A stretch of 64,000 bases of DNA from Pseudomonas sp. QS1027 (GTDB lineage Bacteria > Pseudomonadota > Gammaproteobacteria > Pseudomonadales > Pseudomonadaceae). Below, piece after piece: positions 18,606 to 25,835 of the stretch; within the stretch, counting starts at the first letter, position 1, and each line of letters starts with the position of its first letter. The stretch lies in NCBI RefSeq assembly GCF_002814235.1, contig NZ_PHSU01000025.1, forward strand, positions 1 through 64,000. The letters run 5' to 3'. Both the position numbers and the translations under genes were made by a program. Below the pieces are notes generated by a model. That model was not told the DNA's origin. It was given only the letters and a program-made list of their open reading frames with translations, and ran no database searches.

Positions 18606-19754
18606 ATGAGCCTCAATATTTTCTGGTTCCTGCCTACCCACGGTGACGGCCATTACCTTGGCACCGCCGAAGGCGCTCGCGCCGTTGACCACGGTTACCT
18701 GCAGCAAGTGGCCCAGGCCGCCGACCGCCTCGGTTTCGGTGGCGTGCTGATCCCCACCGGGCGCTCCTGCGAGGACTCCTGGCTGGTGGCCGCTTCGCTG
18801 ATCCCGGTGACCCAGCGCCTGAAATTCCTGGTTGCCCTGCGCCCCGGGATCATCTCCCCGACAGTAGCGGCGCGCCAGGCCGCGACCCTCGACCGGCTGT
18901 CCGGCGGGCGCGCGCTGTTCAACCTGGTAACCGGCGGCGACCCGGACGAACTGGCCGGTGACGGCCTGTTCCTCAGCCACGAGGAACGCTACCAGGCCTC
19001 GGTGGAATTCACCCGCATCTGGCGTCGCGTGCTGGAAGGCGAAACCGTCGACTACGACGGCCAGCACATCAGCGTCAAAGGCGCCAAGCTGCTCTACCCA
19101 CCGATCCAGCAACCGCGTCCGCCACTGTACTTCGGCGGCTCGTCGGAAGCCGCCCAGGACCTCGCCGCCGAACAGGTGGAAATGGTCCTGACCTGGGGCG
19201 AACCGCCTGCCGCCGTTGCCGAGAAGATCGAGCAGGTCCGGGCCAAGGCCGCCAAGCTGGGGCGCACCGTGCGCTTCGGTATTCGCCTGCATGTGATTGT
19301 CCGTGAAACCAATGCCGAAGCCTGGCAGGCAGCGGACAAACTGATCTCCCATCTGGACGACGAGACCATCGCCCGCGCGCAGAAATCCCTTGCGCGTTTC
19401 GACTCCGTCGGCCAGCAACGCATGGCCGCCCTGCACGGCGGCAGCCGCGACAACCTCGAAGTCAGCCCCAACCTCTGGGCCGGCGTCGGCCTGGTCCGTG
19501 GTGGTGCAGGCACGGCACTGGTGGGCGACGGCCCGACCGTGGCCGCGCGGGTCAAGGAATACGCCGACCTGGGCATCGACACCTTTATCTTCTCCGGCTA
19601 CCCCCACCTGGAAGAGTCGTACCGGGTTGCCGAACTGCTGTTCCCGCACCTGGATATCGAACGTCCGGAACTGCCGAAAAGCGCCGGTTACGTCAGCCCC
19701 TTCGGTGAGATGGTCGCCAACGACATCCTGCCCAAAGCCGTGTCCCAGAGCTGA
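18606..19754 (+). CDS. ssuD: FMNH2-dependent alkanesulfonate monooxygenase SsuD
   Basis: This 382-residue luciferase-like (TIM-barrel) enzyme uses FMNH2 from SsuE and O2 to split alkanesulfonates into aldehyde and sulfite. Family stretches include NIFWFLPTHGDGHYLGT at the N-terminus, LRPGIISPTVAARQAATLDRLS and FNLVTGGDPDELAGDGLFL. ATG 18606 has a TAGGAG ribosome site; an in-frame upstream start overlaps ssuA and is rejected. It is cytoplasmic and third in the operon. Confidence 0.95.
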   Translation: MSLNIFWFLPTHGDGHYLGTAEGARAVDHGYLQQVAQAADRLGFGGVLIPTGRSCEDSWLVAASLIPVTQRLKFLVALRPGIISPTVAARQAATLDRLSGGRALFNLVTGGDPDELAGDGLFLSHEERYQASVEFTRIWRRVLEGETVDYDGQHISVKGAKLLYPPIQQPRPPLYFGGSSEAAQDLAAEQVEMVLTWGEPPAAVAEKIEQVRAKAAKLGRTVRFGIRLHVIVRETNAEAWQAADKLISHLDDETIARAQKSLARFDSVGQQRMAALHGGSRDNLEVSPNLWAGVGLVRGGAGTALVGDGPTVAARVKEYADLGIDTFIFSGYPHLEESYRVAELLFPHLDIERPELPKSAGYVSPFGEMVANDILPKAVSQS

Positions 19755-19762
19755 GGCCGGCC

Positions 19763-20554
19763 ATGACGACCTTGAGCAGACTTACCCACAAGCTCGCACC
19801 CTGGGCCCTGCCGGTGCTGTTGCTGGCGGTGTGGCAACTGTCGGTGTCGGCCGGCTGGCTGTCGACCCGGATCCTGCCCGCGCCGAGCGCCGTGGTCGAA
19901 GCCGGTATCGCCCTGGTGAAGAGCGGCGATATCTGGAAACACCTGGCCATCAGCGGCTGGCGCGCCGGTATCGGCTTTGCCATCGGCGGTGGCATCGGCC
20001 TGGCCCTGGGCTTTATCACCGGCCTGTCGAAATGGGGTGAACGCCTGCTCGACAGCTCGGTGCAAATGATCCGCAACGTGCCACACCTGGCGCTGATCCC
20101 GCTGGTGATCCTGTGGTTCGGGATCGACGAATCGGCGAAGATTTTCCTGGTGGCCCTGGGCACCCTGTTCCCGATCTACCTCAACACCTACCACGGCATC
20201 CGCAACGTCGATCCGGCGCTGGTGGAAATGGCCCGCAGCTACGGTTTGTCCGGTTTCAGCCTGTTTCGCCAGGTGATCCTGCCGGGCGCCCTGCCCTCGA
20301 TTCTGGTGGGCGTGCGCTTTGCCCTGGGCTTCATGTGGTTGACGCTGATCGTCGCGGAAACCATTTCGGCCAGTTCCGGCATCGGCTACCTGGCGATGAA
20401 TGCCCGGGAATTCCTGCAGACCGACGTGGTGGTCCTGGCCATCGTTCTCTACGCCGTCCTCGGCAAACTGGCGGACCTCGCGGCCCGTGGCCTGGAACGG
20501 GTCTGGCTGCGCTGGCACCCGGCCTATCAAGTGAGCAAGGGCGGTGCGCAATGA
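19763..20554 (+). CDS. ssuC: Alkanesulfonate ABC transporter permease SsuC
   Basis: This 263-residue inner-membrane permease has about six hydrophobic segments and the docking loop near EMARSYGLSGFSLFRQVILPGALPSI. GIGYLAMNAREFLQTDVVVLAIVLYAVLGKLAD is typical of SsuC. It follows ssuD by eight bases and overlaps the start of ssuB as ATGA, so the two are translationally coupled. With SsuA and SsuB it forms the sulfonate importer. Confidence 0.93.
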   Translation: MTTLSRLTHKLAPWALPVLLLAVWQLSVSAGWLSTRILPAPSAVVEAGIALVKSGDIWKHLAISGWRAGIGFAIGGGIGLALGFITGLSKWGERLLDSSVQMIRNVPHLALIPLVILWFGIDESAKIFLVALGTLFPIYLNTYHGIRNVDPALVEMARSYGLSGFSLFRQVILPGALPSILVGVRFALGFMWLTLIVAETISASSGIGYLAMNAREFLQTDVVVLAIVLYAVLGKLADLAARGLERVWLRWHPAYQVSKGGAQ

Positions 20555-21357
20555 CGGCTCAACAACCTCCACGCCTGCTGCGGGGTATTCCGCTGGCGGT
20601 GCGCAACCTGCAAAAGACCTTCGGCCAGCGCCAGGTGCTGCGGGAGATCGACCTGCATATCCCGGCCGGTCAATTCGTCGCCGTAGTGGGCCGCAGCGGG
20701 TGCGGTAAAAGCACCCTGCTGCGCCTGCTGGCCGGTCTCGACCAACCCAGCGGCGGCGAATTGCTGGCCGGTTCCGCTGCGCTGAGCGAGGCCCGCGAAG
20801 ACACCCGGCTGATGTTTCAGGAAGCGCGTTTGCTGCCTTGGAAAAAGGTGATCGACAACGTCGGACTGGGTCTCAAGGGCAACTGGCGCCCCCAGGCACT
20901 GGAAGCGCTGGAAGCGGTCGGCCTGGCGGACCGCGCCCATGAATGGCCGGCGGCCCTGTCCGGTGGCCAGAAGCAGCGTGTGGCCCTGGCCCGCGCCCTG
21001 ATCCACAAACCGCGTCTGCTGTTGCTGGACGAGCCGCTGGGGGCCCTGGATGCCCTGACCCGGATCGAAATGCAGCAGCTGATCGAACGTCTCTGGCAGC
21101 AGCATGGTTTTACCGTGTTGCTGGTGACCCACGACGTCAGTGAAGCCGTGGCCATCGCCGATCGGGTGATCCTGATCGAAGACGGCCAGGTCGGCCTCGA
21201 TCTGCACGTCGAACTGCCGCGCCCACGGGCGCGTGGCTCCCATCGCCTGGCGGCGCTGGAGACCGAAGTGTTGAACCGGGTGTTGTCGCTGCCGGGCGTA
21301 CCGCCCGAGCCGGAACCTGTATCGCCCTTGCCCACGCAGTTGCGTTGGGCGCTGTAA
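20551..21357 (+). CDS. ssuB: Alkanesulfonate ABC transporter ATPase SsuB
   Basis: This 268-residue ATPase has Walker A GRSGCGKSTLLRLLAG, signature LSGGQKQRVALARAL and Walker B LLLLDEPLGALDALTRIEMQ. The compact linker and the C-terminal REDTRLMFQEARLLPWKKV segment before the signature match SsuB. The start at 20551 overlaps the ssuC stop by four bases. The final 40 residues are proline-rich and variable, as is usual for pseudomonad SsuB proteins. Confidence 0.93.
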   Translation: MTAQQPPRLLRGIPLAVRNLQKTFGQRQVLREIDLHIPAGQFVAVVGRSGCGKSTLLRLLAGLDQPSGGELLAGSAALSEAREDTRLMFQEARLLPWKKVIDNVGLGLKGNWRPQALEALEAVGLADRAHEWPAALSGGQKQRVALARALIHKPRLLLLDEPLGALDALTRIEMQQLIERLWQQHGFTVLLVTHDVSEAVAIADRVILIEDGQVGLDLHVELPRPRARGSHRLAALETEVLNRVLSLPGVPPEPEPVSPLPTQLRWAL

Positions 21358-21398
21358 CCCATGCCTTGCCTACTCAATCCACGACAGGAATCAATGCC

Positions 21399-21614
21399 AT
21401 GACCATCAAAGCCATCAACGTTCGCAACCAGTTCAAGGGCACCATCAAGGAAATCGTCACCGGCGACGTGCTCTCGGAAATCGACGTCCAGACCGCTTCG
21501 GGGATCGTCACCTCGGTGATCACCACCCGTTCGGTGAAAGAGCTGGAACTGCAGATCGGCAGTGAAGTGATCGCGTTTGTGAAATCCACCGAGGTGTCCA
21601 TCGCCAAGCTGTAA
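21399..21614 (+). CDS. ssuF: Small TOBE/Mop-domain protein SsuF
   Basis: This 71-residue protein is essentially one molbindin (Mop/TOBE) domain: IKAINVRNQFKGTIKEIVTG, then VTSVITTRSVKELELQIGSEVIAFVKSTEVSIAKL. Such domains bind molybdate or similar oxyanions as oligomers. In P. putida the last gene of the ssu operon encodes such a protein and is needed for sulfonate use; its biochemical role remains unclear to me. ATG 21399 has an ACAGGAA ribosome site. A terminator follows. Confidence 0.88.
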   Translation: MTIKAINVRNQFKGTIKEIVTGDVLSEIDVQTASGIVTSVITTRSVKELELQIGSEVIAFVKSTEVSIAKL

Positions 21615-21631
21615 GCGATGGAAACCTTTGG

Positions 21632-21665
21632 CCCCGGAGGGTTTGGCCCTTCGGGGTTTCTTTTT
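21632..21665 (+). terminator. Intrinsic terminator of the ssu operon
   Basis: CCCCGGAGGG (from 21632) pairs imperfectly with CCCTTCGGGG (to about 21657), followed by TTTCTTTTT. The position directly after ssuF supports it. Confidence 0.8.
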
Positions 21666-21675
21666 GGACAAAAGC

Positions 21676-22365
21676 TCACCAGTAATCCGGTTTTCTCGCC
21701 GGTTTTTTCCGGGTAGGCACTTGGCGTGGCAACTGACACGCGGCCAATTCCTCCCGTGTCACGACGTGGCGCATCCAGTGCGAGTGATTCCTCAATGAAC
21801 CGGGGGCATTGCGCTTGATATCTTCTCGATGCGGAAGAATCACCCCCACTTGCACTTCAGGGTAATCCTCTCGAAGTGCCTTGAGGACGGGAGTCATATC
21901 GGTATCGGCAGACACCAGCACGATTTGCCCGATGCGCTCACAGGCAGGCAATGCGGCTTGTTTGGCCGCGAGTCGATACATGCTGATCGCGATGTGAACA
22001 TCGGTCTCTTTTTCTTCAAGCTTCCAGATAGCGACCTGATCCAGCCTTGACGCCGGTGTATTTCGATCGACGAATCGAGGTGCAAGCCTCGGCTCCAGTT
22101 GATGCCGCCCGTAATACACACGAACGCCTTTTTCGATGAGCGCACGTAGATAAGTGTCTTGAGCTTCTTTAGAGGTACGACCGCGGGTCGCGAGATCGGG
22201 TTTGACACCCGAGGTGAAAAAACACACCGACGCCAACTCGCTCTCTGGCTGTTCAGCACGAAGGATATGGGTAAGCAACGCAGGAAGGTCTAGCCATTTG
22301 TACTCAGTTCCTGCCAGCAGGCCGTAAAACAGGTTGTATCCGTCCACGAAGCAGGCTGTACGCAC
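21676..22365 (-). CDS. NYN-domain (LabA/DUF88-like) putative ribonuclease
   Basis: This is a 229-residue protein if read from GTG 22365. That start has an AAGGGA ribosome site eight bases upstream and places the NYN domain at the very N-terminus (CFVDGYNLFYG, with D8). A longer frame to 22548 would translate through a terminator-like hairpin and is unlikely. Further acidic residues typical of NYN/PIN-like metal nucleases are in WKLEEKETDVHIAIS and VLVSADTDMTPVL. The C-terminal tail is basic (RKKPARKPDYW). NYN proteins are predicted Mg-dependent RNases, but the target is unknown. It is transcribed away from the structured-leader gene at 22874. Confidence 0.85.
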   Translation of the reverse strand: MRTACFVDGYNLFYGLLAGTEYKWLDLPALLTHILRAEQPESELASVCFFTSGVKPDLATRGRTSKEAQDTYLRALIEKGVRVYYGRHQLEPRLAPRFVDRNTPASRLDQVAIWKLEEKETDVHIAISMYRLAAKQAALPACERIGQIVLVSADTDMTPVLKALREDYPEVQVGVILPHREDIKRNAPGSLRNHSHWMRHVVTREELAACQLPRQVPTRKKPARKPDYW

Positions 22366-22385
22366 AGATTCAGTCCCTTGAAACG

Positions 22386-22412
22386 AAAAAACCGGCGCTA
22401 GGCCGGTTTTTT
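22386..22412. terminator. Bidirectional terminator-like hairpin in the 5' leader of the NYN gene
   Basis: Six A (22386-22391), CCGGC, a five-base loop (GCTAG), GCCGG and six T (22407-22412) form a symmetric intrinsic terminator. On the minus strand its T-run ends about 20 bases before the GTG start of the NYN gene, so transcripts of that gene must pass through it. An attenuation role is inferred. Confidence 0.75.
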
Positions 22413-22465
22413 CACCCCAACAGCCAGCGAACTGAATCGCTGCGTACGGGGCTGAGTAGTGTTTT

Positions 22466-22491
22466 AAGAATGCCACAGATGACGTTGATGT
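22466..22491 (-). promoter_or_regulatory. Possible promoter of the NYN gene
   Basis: On the minus strand TTGACA (22486-22491) matches a -35 box, with a weak ATTCTT about 17 bases further on. The TTGACA is part of the palindrome GTTGATGTCAAC (22484-22495). The assignment is tentative. Confidence 0.35.
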
Positions 22492-22633
22492 CAACTCACT
22501 ACGACCGTTGAATACATTCTTGGTGCAAGCACCAAAGCTCATCAGCAAGACGATTCTCTTTCCCTTGCGTGAACTTTCCTAGAAAATCCTTTCGGCTTGC
22601 GCCTGCGATTCTCGGGACCTAGGCTTGGACCTG

Positions 22634-22873
22634 TCACTGCAAAAACACAGTGATCGGGTTTGGTAGCCCGAGGTCAATCAAGGCGCATAGCGCCACCGAG
22701 TCGATTTTCTGTTGGCGTTTTTTATTGCCCACGGTTTTCGTCTATGGCGGCTCTGCGCGGGGCACTTTCGAGTGCGCTGGGTTCCTTGATTCCCGGTCTA
22801 CCAACCTGCGCATAGCCGCCACCCATATCGTTTGGTAGCGATCAGTGTCGGCTCCATCAATCAAGGAGTTGTC
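22634..22873 (+). ncRNA. Candidate structured leader RNA (possible cis-regulatory element)
   Basis: The leader before the small gene at 22874 can fold extensively. In order: hairpin TCACTG/CAGTGA (22634-22653); hairpin TCGGG/CCCGA with loop TTTGGTAG (22654-22671); GGCGC-ATA-GCGCC (22682-22694); a 13-of-14-pair stem of 22745-22758 with 22808-22821 enclosing a TTCG-capped GCACT/AGTGC hairpin (22762-22775) and a CTGGG/CCCGG hairpin (22777-22796); hairpin ATCG/CGAT with the same loop TTTGGTAG (22827-22842); and CTCC/GGAG (22852-22868) covering the ribosome site. The junction strand CTACCAA (22798-22804) is complementary to both TTGGTAG loops. The fold was drawn by hand. Function is unknown; I recall no named family. 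Confidence 0.65.
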
Positions 22874-23170
22874 ATGAAAACAGTCGTTCCTGATCCGCCC
22901 GTACAAAATGCATCTTTTGTAGATGCCGAGGCCGCCGAACGCGCCTTCGCTCACTATGGATTGCCACGTCATCCTGTGCGCAAATCGCCCCGTCCAAATC
23001 CCGAAGACACCCTGAACAATCTCGACTCGATCCTGCGCTCAGCGGCCGCGACGGCGTATGAGTCCGCCGATCATCTGAGCGGCACACCTCGCCAACTGGC
23101 GATGGCCTCGGTGCATCTGATCGAGCTGGCGCAGAGCCAGGTGGATGACTTGCTCGCGCAACGACACTGA
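22874..23170 (+). CDS. Small DUF3077/DUF6124-like protein of unknown function
   Basis: This 98-residue protein has no signal peptide or membrane segment. The N-terminal half is proline-rich and loose (KTVVPDPPVQN, RKSPRPNPEDT). The C-terminal half is helical: LNNLDSILRSAAATAYESA, then ASVHLIELAQSQVDDLLAQ. That pattern resembles small Pseudomonas-restricted families (DUF3077/DUF6124) known to me only as proteins of unknown function; the match is from memory. ATG 22874 follows an AAGGAG ribosome site that can be hidden in a hairpin. The long structured leader is the most notable part of the locus. Confidence 0.7.
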   Translation: MKTVVPDPPVQNASFVDAEAAERAFAHYGLPRHPVRKSPRPNPEDTLNNLDSILRSAAATAYESADHLSGTPRQLAMASVHLIELAQSQVDDLLAQRH

Positions 23171-23215
23171 GGCGCTGAACAGGCCCCTCTCTGGAGCCCT
23201 GAAGGTCGCTAAAAG

Positions 23216-23306
23216 CTTCGCGGGCAAGCCCTGCTCCTACAGTTTTGTGCCGTACACAAAATCGGTGAACGACAGAAGACTGTAGGAGCAGGGCTTGCCC
23301 GCGAAG
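23216..23306. repeat. REPIN: inverted pair of REP elements (GCGGGCAAGCCCTGCTCC class)
   Basis: CTTCGCGGGCAAGCCCTGCT... (23216-23242) is matched by its inverse ending CTTGCCCGCGAAG (23280-23306), with about 37 bases between. The pair can form a large cruciform between the small gene and the methyltransferase gene. Confidence 0.85.
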
Positions 23307-23341
23307 AGGCCCCGGAGCCTTGCGCCATCTATGCGGACGCT

Positions 23342-23366
23342 ATCGCCAGCAAGCCGGCTCCTACAG
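23342..23366 (+). repeat. Single REP element (GCCGGCTTGCTGGCGAT class)
   Basis: TATCGCCAGCAAGCCGGCTC starts at 23341, next to the REPIN of a different class just to the left. Confidence 0.8.
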
Positions 23367-23384
23367 GGGGGATGGTGTCTGGCC

Positions 23385-24014
23385 TCAGGTCTTGCGCCAG
23401 ACACTCGCCAACCACGGTTGCTGCTCTCGCGGCAGCCCGGCAGGGCGATAGTAGTGCTCCAGCTCGACAAAACCCGCCGCCGTCAGCAGCTCCCGCCAGG
23501 CCTCCAGGTCGTGGTACGAGCCATAACGCTCGCCGTTCCAGCCTTCCTGGTTTTCACCACGCGGGTTGGAGCTGAACAGCACGCCACCGGGTTTCAAGGC
23601 ACCGTGCAATTGCCCCAGCACCCGTGGCAATTCCTGGCGCGGGATATGAAACAACACGGCATTGGCGAAGATCCCGTCGAAGCGCTCGGACGGCAGATCA
23701 AGTTCGAGGAAGTTCTGCTGCAGCACCTCGCAGCCACTGTCCTCACGGGCCATCTGCGCAAAGCGCTCGGAGCCGTCGAGGCCGACCGCGATATGGCCCA
23801 TGCGGGTGAAGGTCTGCAAATCCCTTCCCGGACCGCAACCGAAATCCAGCACGGTAAACGGCGCCGTGCCCTGGATATGCCGCAACAACGCGTCGATGTT
23901 CTGGCTCACATCGTGGTCGCGGGTGCCTTCGCGAAAACCCTCGGCACTGCGGTTGTAATGGCCGAGGGTGGTGGAAGCAATCTGTTCGAGGTCGTTGGGG
24001 CCGAGGGTTTTCAT
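23385..24014 (-). CDS. SAM-dependent methyltransferase (class I, Methyltransf_11/25 type)
   Basis: This is a 209-residue soluble enzyme. Motif I VLDFGCGPGRDLQTF near residues 54-68 is the SAM-binding loop, followed by GLDGSERFAQMAR (acidic loop) and FDGIFANAVLFHIPRQELPRVL (motif IV region). The substrate cannot be told. It lies 64 bases before the stop of metI but on the same strand and downstream of it, so it might be the tail of the metQNI unit. Flanking REP elements mark the other side. Confidence 0.85.
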   Translation of the reverse strand: MKTLGPNDLEQIASTTLGHYNRSAEGFREGTRDHDVSQNIDALLRHIQGTAPFTVLDFGCGPGRDLQTFTRMGHIAVGLDGSERFAQMAREDSGCEVLQQNFLELDLPSERFDGIFANAVLFHIPRQELPRVLGQLHGALKPGGVLFSSNPRGENQEGWNGERYGSYHDLEAWRELLTAAGFVELEHYYRPAGLPREQQPWLASVWRKT

Positions 24015-24078
24015 CGAGGTCTACGCGGGCTGGGGGCGGATGTTCCGAATATAACACCCTGCCCGCGTCCTCTGCCTT

Positions 24079-24723
24079 TCAACGCTTGTTCAGCACCCGC
24101 GCCAACCGATCTCCACCCAACTGAATCACCGCCACCAGGATCACCAGCAGCACGATCACCGTCAGCATCACCTGGCTGTCAAAACGCTGATAACCATACC
24201 GATAGGCGATATCCCCCAACCCGCCCGCACCAATCGCACCCGCCATGGCCGAGGAATTGATCATGGTCACCAGGGTAATGGTGAAGCCGCCGACAATCCC
24301 CGGCAACGACTCGGGCAACAGCACATACCAGACGATATGCCAGCGCCGGCAACCCATGGCCTGGGCCGCTTCGATCAAACCATGATCGACCTCCCGCAGG
24401 CTCACCTCGGCGATCCGTGCAAAAAACGGCGTAGCCGCGATGGTCAGCGGTACCACGGCAGCCCACACGCCATAGGTGGTGCCGACAATCAACCGGGTAA
24501 AGGGAATCAACGCCACCATCAGGATCAGGAACGGGATCGAGCGGAACAGGTTCACGAATGCCCCCAGCACCCGGTTCACCACCGGCGCTTCATAGATCCC
24601 GCCCTTGTCGCTGGTGACCAGGATCACTGCCAGCGGAATGCCCAACAGCAAGGCAATCAGCGACGACACGCCGACCATCAGGAAGGTGTCGATCACCCCC
24701 TGCCACAAACGCTCAAGCCACAT
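24079..24723 (-). CDS. metI: MetI-type ABC transporter permease
   Basis: This 214-residue inner-membrane permease has five to six hydrophobic helices. The motif IAATPFFARIAEVSLREVDHGLIEAAQAMGC contains the EAA loop of the methionine permease family, and MINSSAMAGAIGAGGLGDIAYRYGYQRF is characteristic of MetI. It overlaps metN by 11 bases. Family: D-/L-methionine uptake. Because the locus sits among organosulfur genes, a methionine-related or other sulfur compound may be the real substrate. Confidence 0.9.
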   Translation of the reverse strand: MWLERLWQGVIDTFLMVGVSSLIALLLGIPLAVILVTSDKGGIYEAPVVNRVLGAFVNLFRSIPFLILMVALIPFTRLIVGTTYGVWAAVVPLTIAATPFFARIAEVSLREVDHGLIEAAQAMGCRRWHIVWYVLLPESLPGIVGGFTITLVTMINSSAMAGAIGAGGLGDIAYRYGYQRFDSQVMLTVIVLLVILVAVIQLGGDRLARVLNKR

Positions 24724-25834
24724 AACCCAGCACCTCCACCTGTTGTGCCCAACGCCCGGCCCGCTGACGCAGTTCCTCGGCCCCCAGGGACGAGCCGCTC
24801 ACCGACAGCAGCAACTGCCCCAGCGCATGCCCCTGGATTCGTTCGACACCACCCTGCAACAAACGCACGCGCCCGCCGAGGGCACTGAACAGCGCCGCCA
24901 GGTCCGGTTCGTCGGCTGCGCTGCCGGTCAATTGCAGACGCAACACCACCGCCGACTCCGATGACTCGGGACGTGCCTGCAAACGCTCTTGCAGCTCCGC
25001 CGGCAAAACGTGTTGCAACGGCGCCAACAAGGTCCGGCTGACCTCGTGCTGCGGATCGCCGAACACTTGCCAGACCGGCCCCTGCTCGACCACCCGCCCA
25101 TGTTCCAGCACCACCACCCGATCGCAGATCTCGCGGATCACCGCCATCTCGTGGGTGATCAGGACAATGGTCAGGCCCAGGCGCTGATTGATCTCGCGCA
25201 GCAAGCCAAGGATCGATTGGGTGGTTTCCGGGTCCAGCGCCGAGGTGGCTTCGTCACACAGCAGGATCGCCGGGTCATGGACCAGCGCCCGGGCAATCCC
25301 GACCCGCTGTTTCTGCCCGCCGGACAACTGCGCCGGGTAGGCCTTGTATTTGTCCCGCAGGCCGACCAGGTCCAGCAGCTCGCGAACCTTCTGCTCCCGT
25401 TGCAGCTTCGGCACCCCGGCCACCTTCAACGGCAGCTCGACGTTCTGCCAGACCGTCTTGGCCGACATCAGGTTGAAGTGCTGGAAAATCATGCCGATGC
25501 GCCGACGCAGTTCCACCAGGCGGTTTTCGTCGAACTCGCCGATATCCACCTGATCGATCAGCACCCGCCCCGAACTGGGTTGTTCCAGGCGATTGATCGT
25601 GCGGATCAGCGACGACTTGCCGGCGCCGCTGCGGCCAATAATGCCGAACACTTCACCGCGCTGGATTGCCAGGTCGATGCCTTGCAACGCGTGCACCGGG
25701 CCTTCGCGGCCTTCATAGGTCTTGCCCAGGCCGATAAAACGCACGTGGGCACGGTTGAGCTCGGGATGCAGTTCGGTCTGCTCGGCGCTGCGCGGCGTTT
25801 CCTCACGCGGGCGCTGGAGGTTGACGACACTCAT
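24713..25834 (-). CDS. metN: MetN-type ABC transporter ATPase
   Basis: This 373-residue ATPase has Walker A GRSGAGKSSLIR, signature LSGGQKQRVGIARAL and Walker B ILLCDEATSALDPETT. The C-terminal 80-90 residues (from about ESAVVLRLQLTG) form the ACT-like NIL domain that senses methionine in MetN. The start at 25834 (MSVVNLQ) lies one base after the metQ stop; an upstream start inside metQ is rejected. An extension of about 30 residues precedes the ATPase domain. Confidence 0.9.
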   Translation of the reverse strand: MSVVNLQRPREETPRSAEQTELHPELNRAHVRFIGLGKTYEGREGPVHALQGIDLAIQRGEVFGIIGRSGAGKSSLIRTINRLEQPSSGRVLIDQVDIGEFDENRLVELRRRIGMIFQHFNLMSAKTVWQNVELPLKVAGVPKLQREQKVRELLDLVGLRDKYKAYPAQLSGGQKQRVGIARALVHDPAILLCDEATSALDPETTQSILGLLREINQRLGLTIVLITHEMAVIREICDRVVVLEHGRVVEQGPVWQVFGDPQHEVSRTLLAPLQHVLPAELQERLQARPESSESAVVLRLQLTGSAADEPDLAALFSALGGRVRLLQGGVERIQGHALGQLLLSVSGSSLGAEELRQRAGRWAQQVEVLGYVA

Positions 25835-25835
25835 G

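Noticed and set aside
22366..22548. Longer N-terminus for the NYN protein
   Set aside because: It would run through a full terminator-like hairpin and adds residues unlike the NYN fold. GTG 22365 has a good ribosome site.
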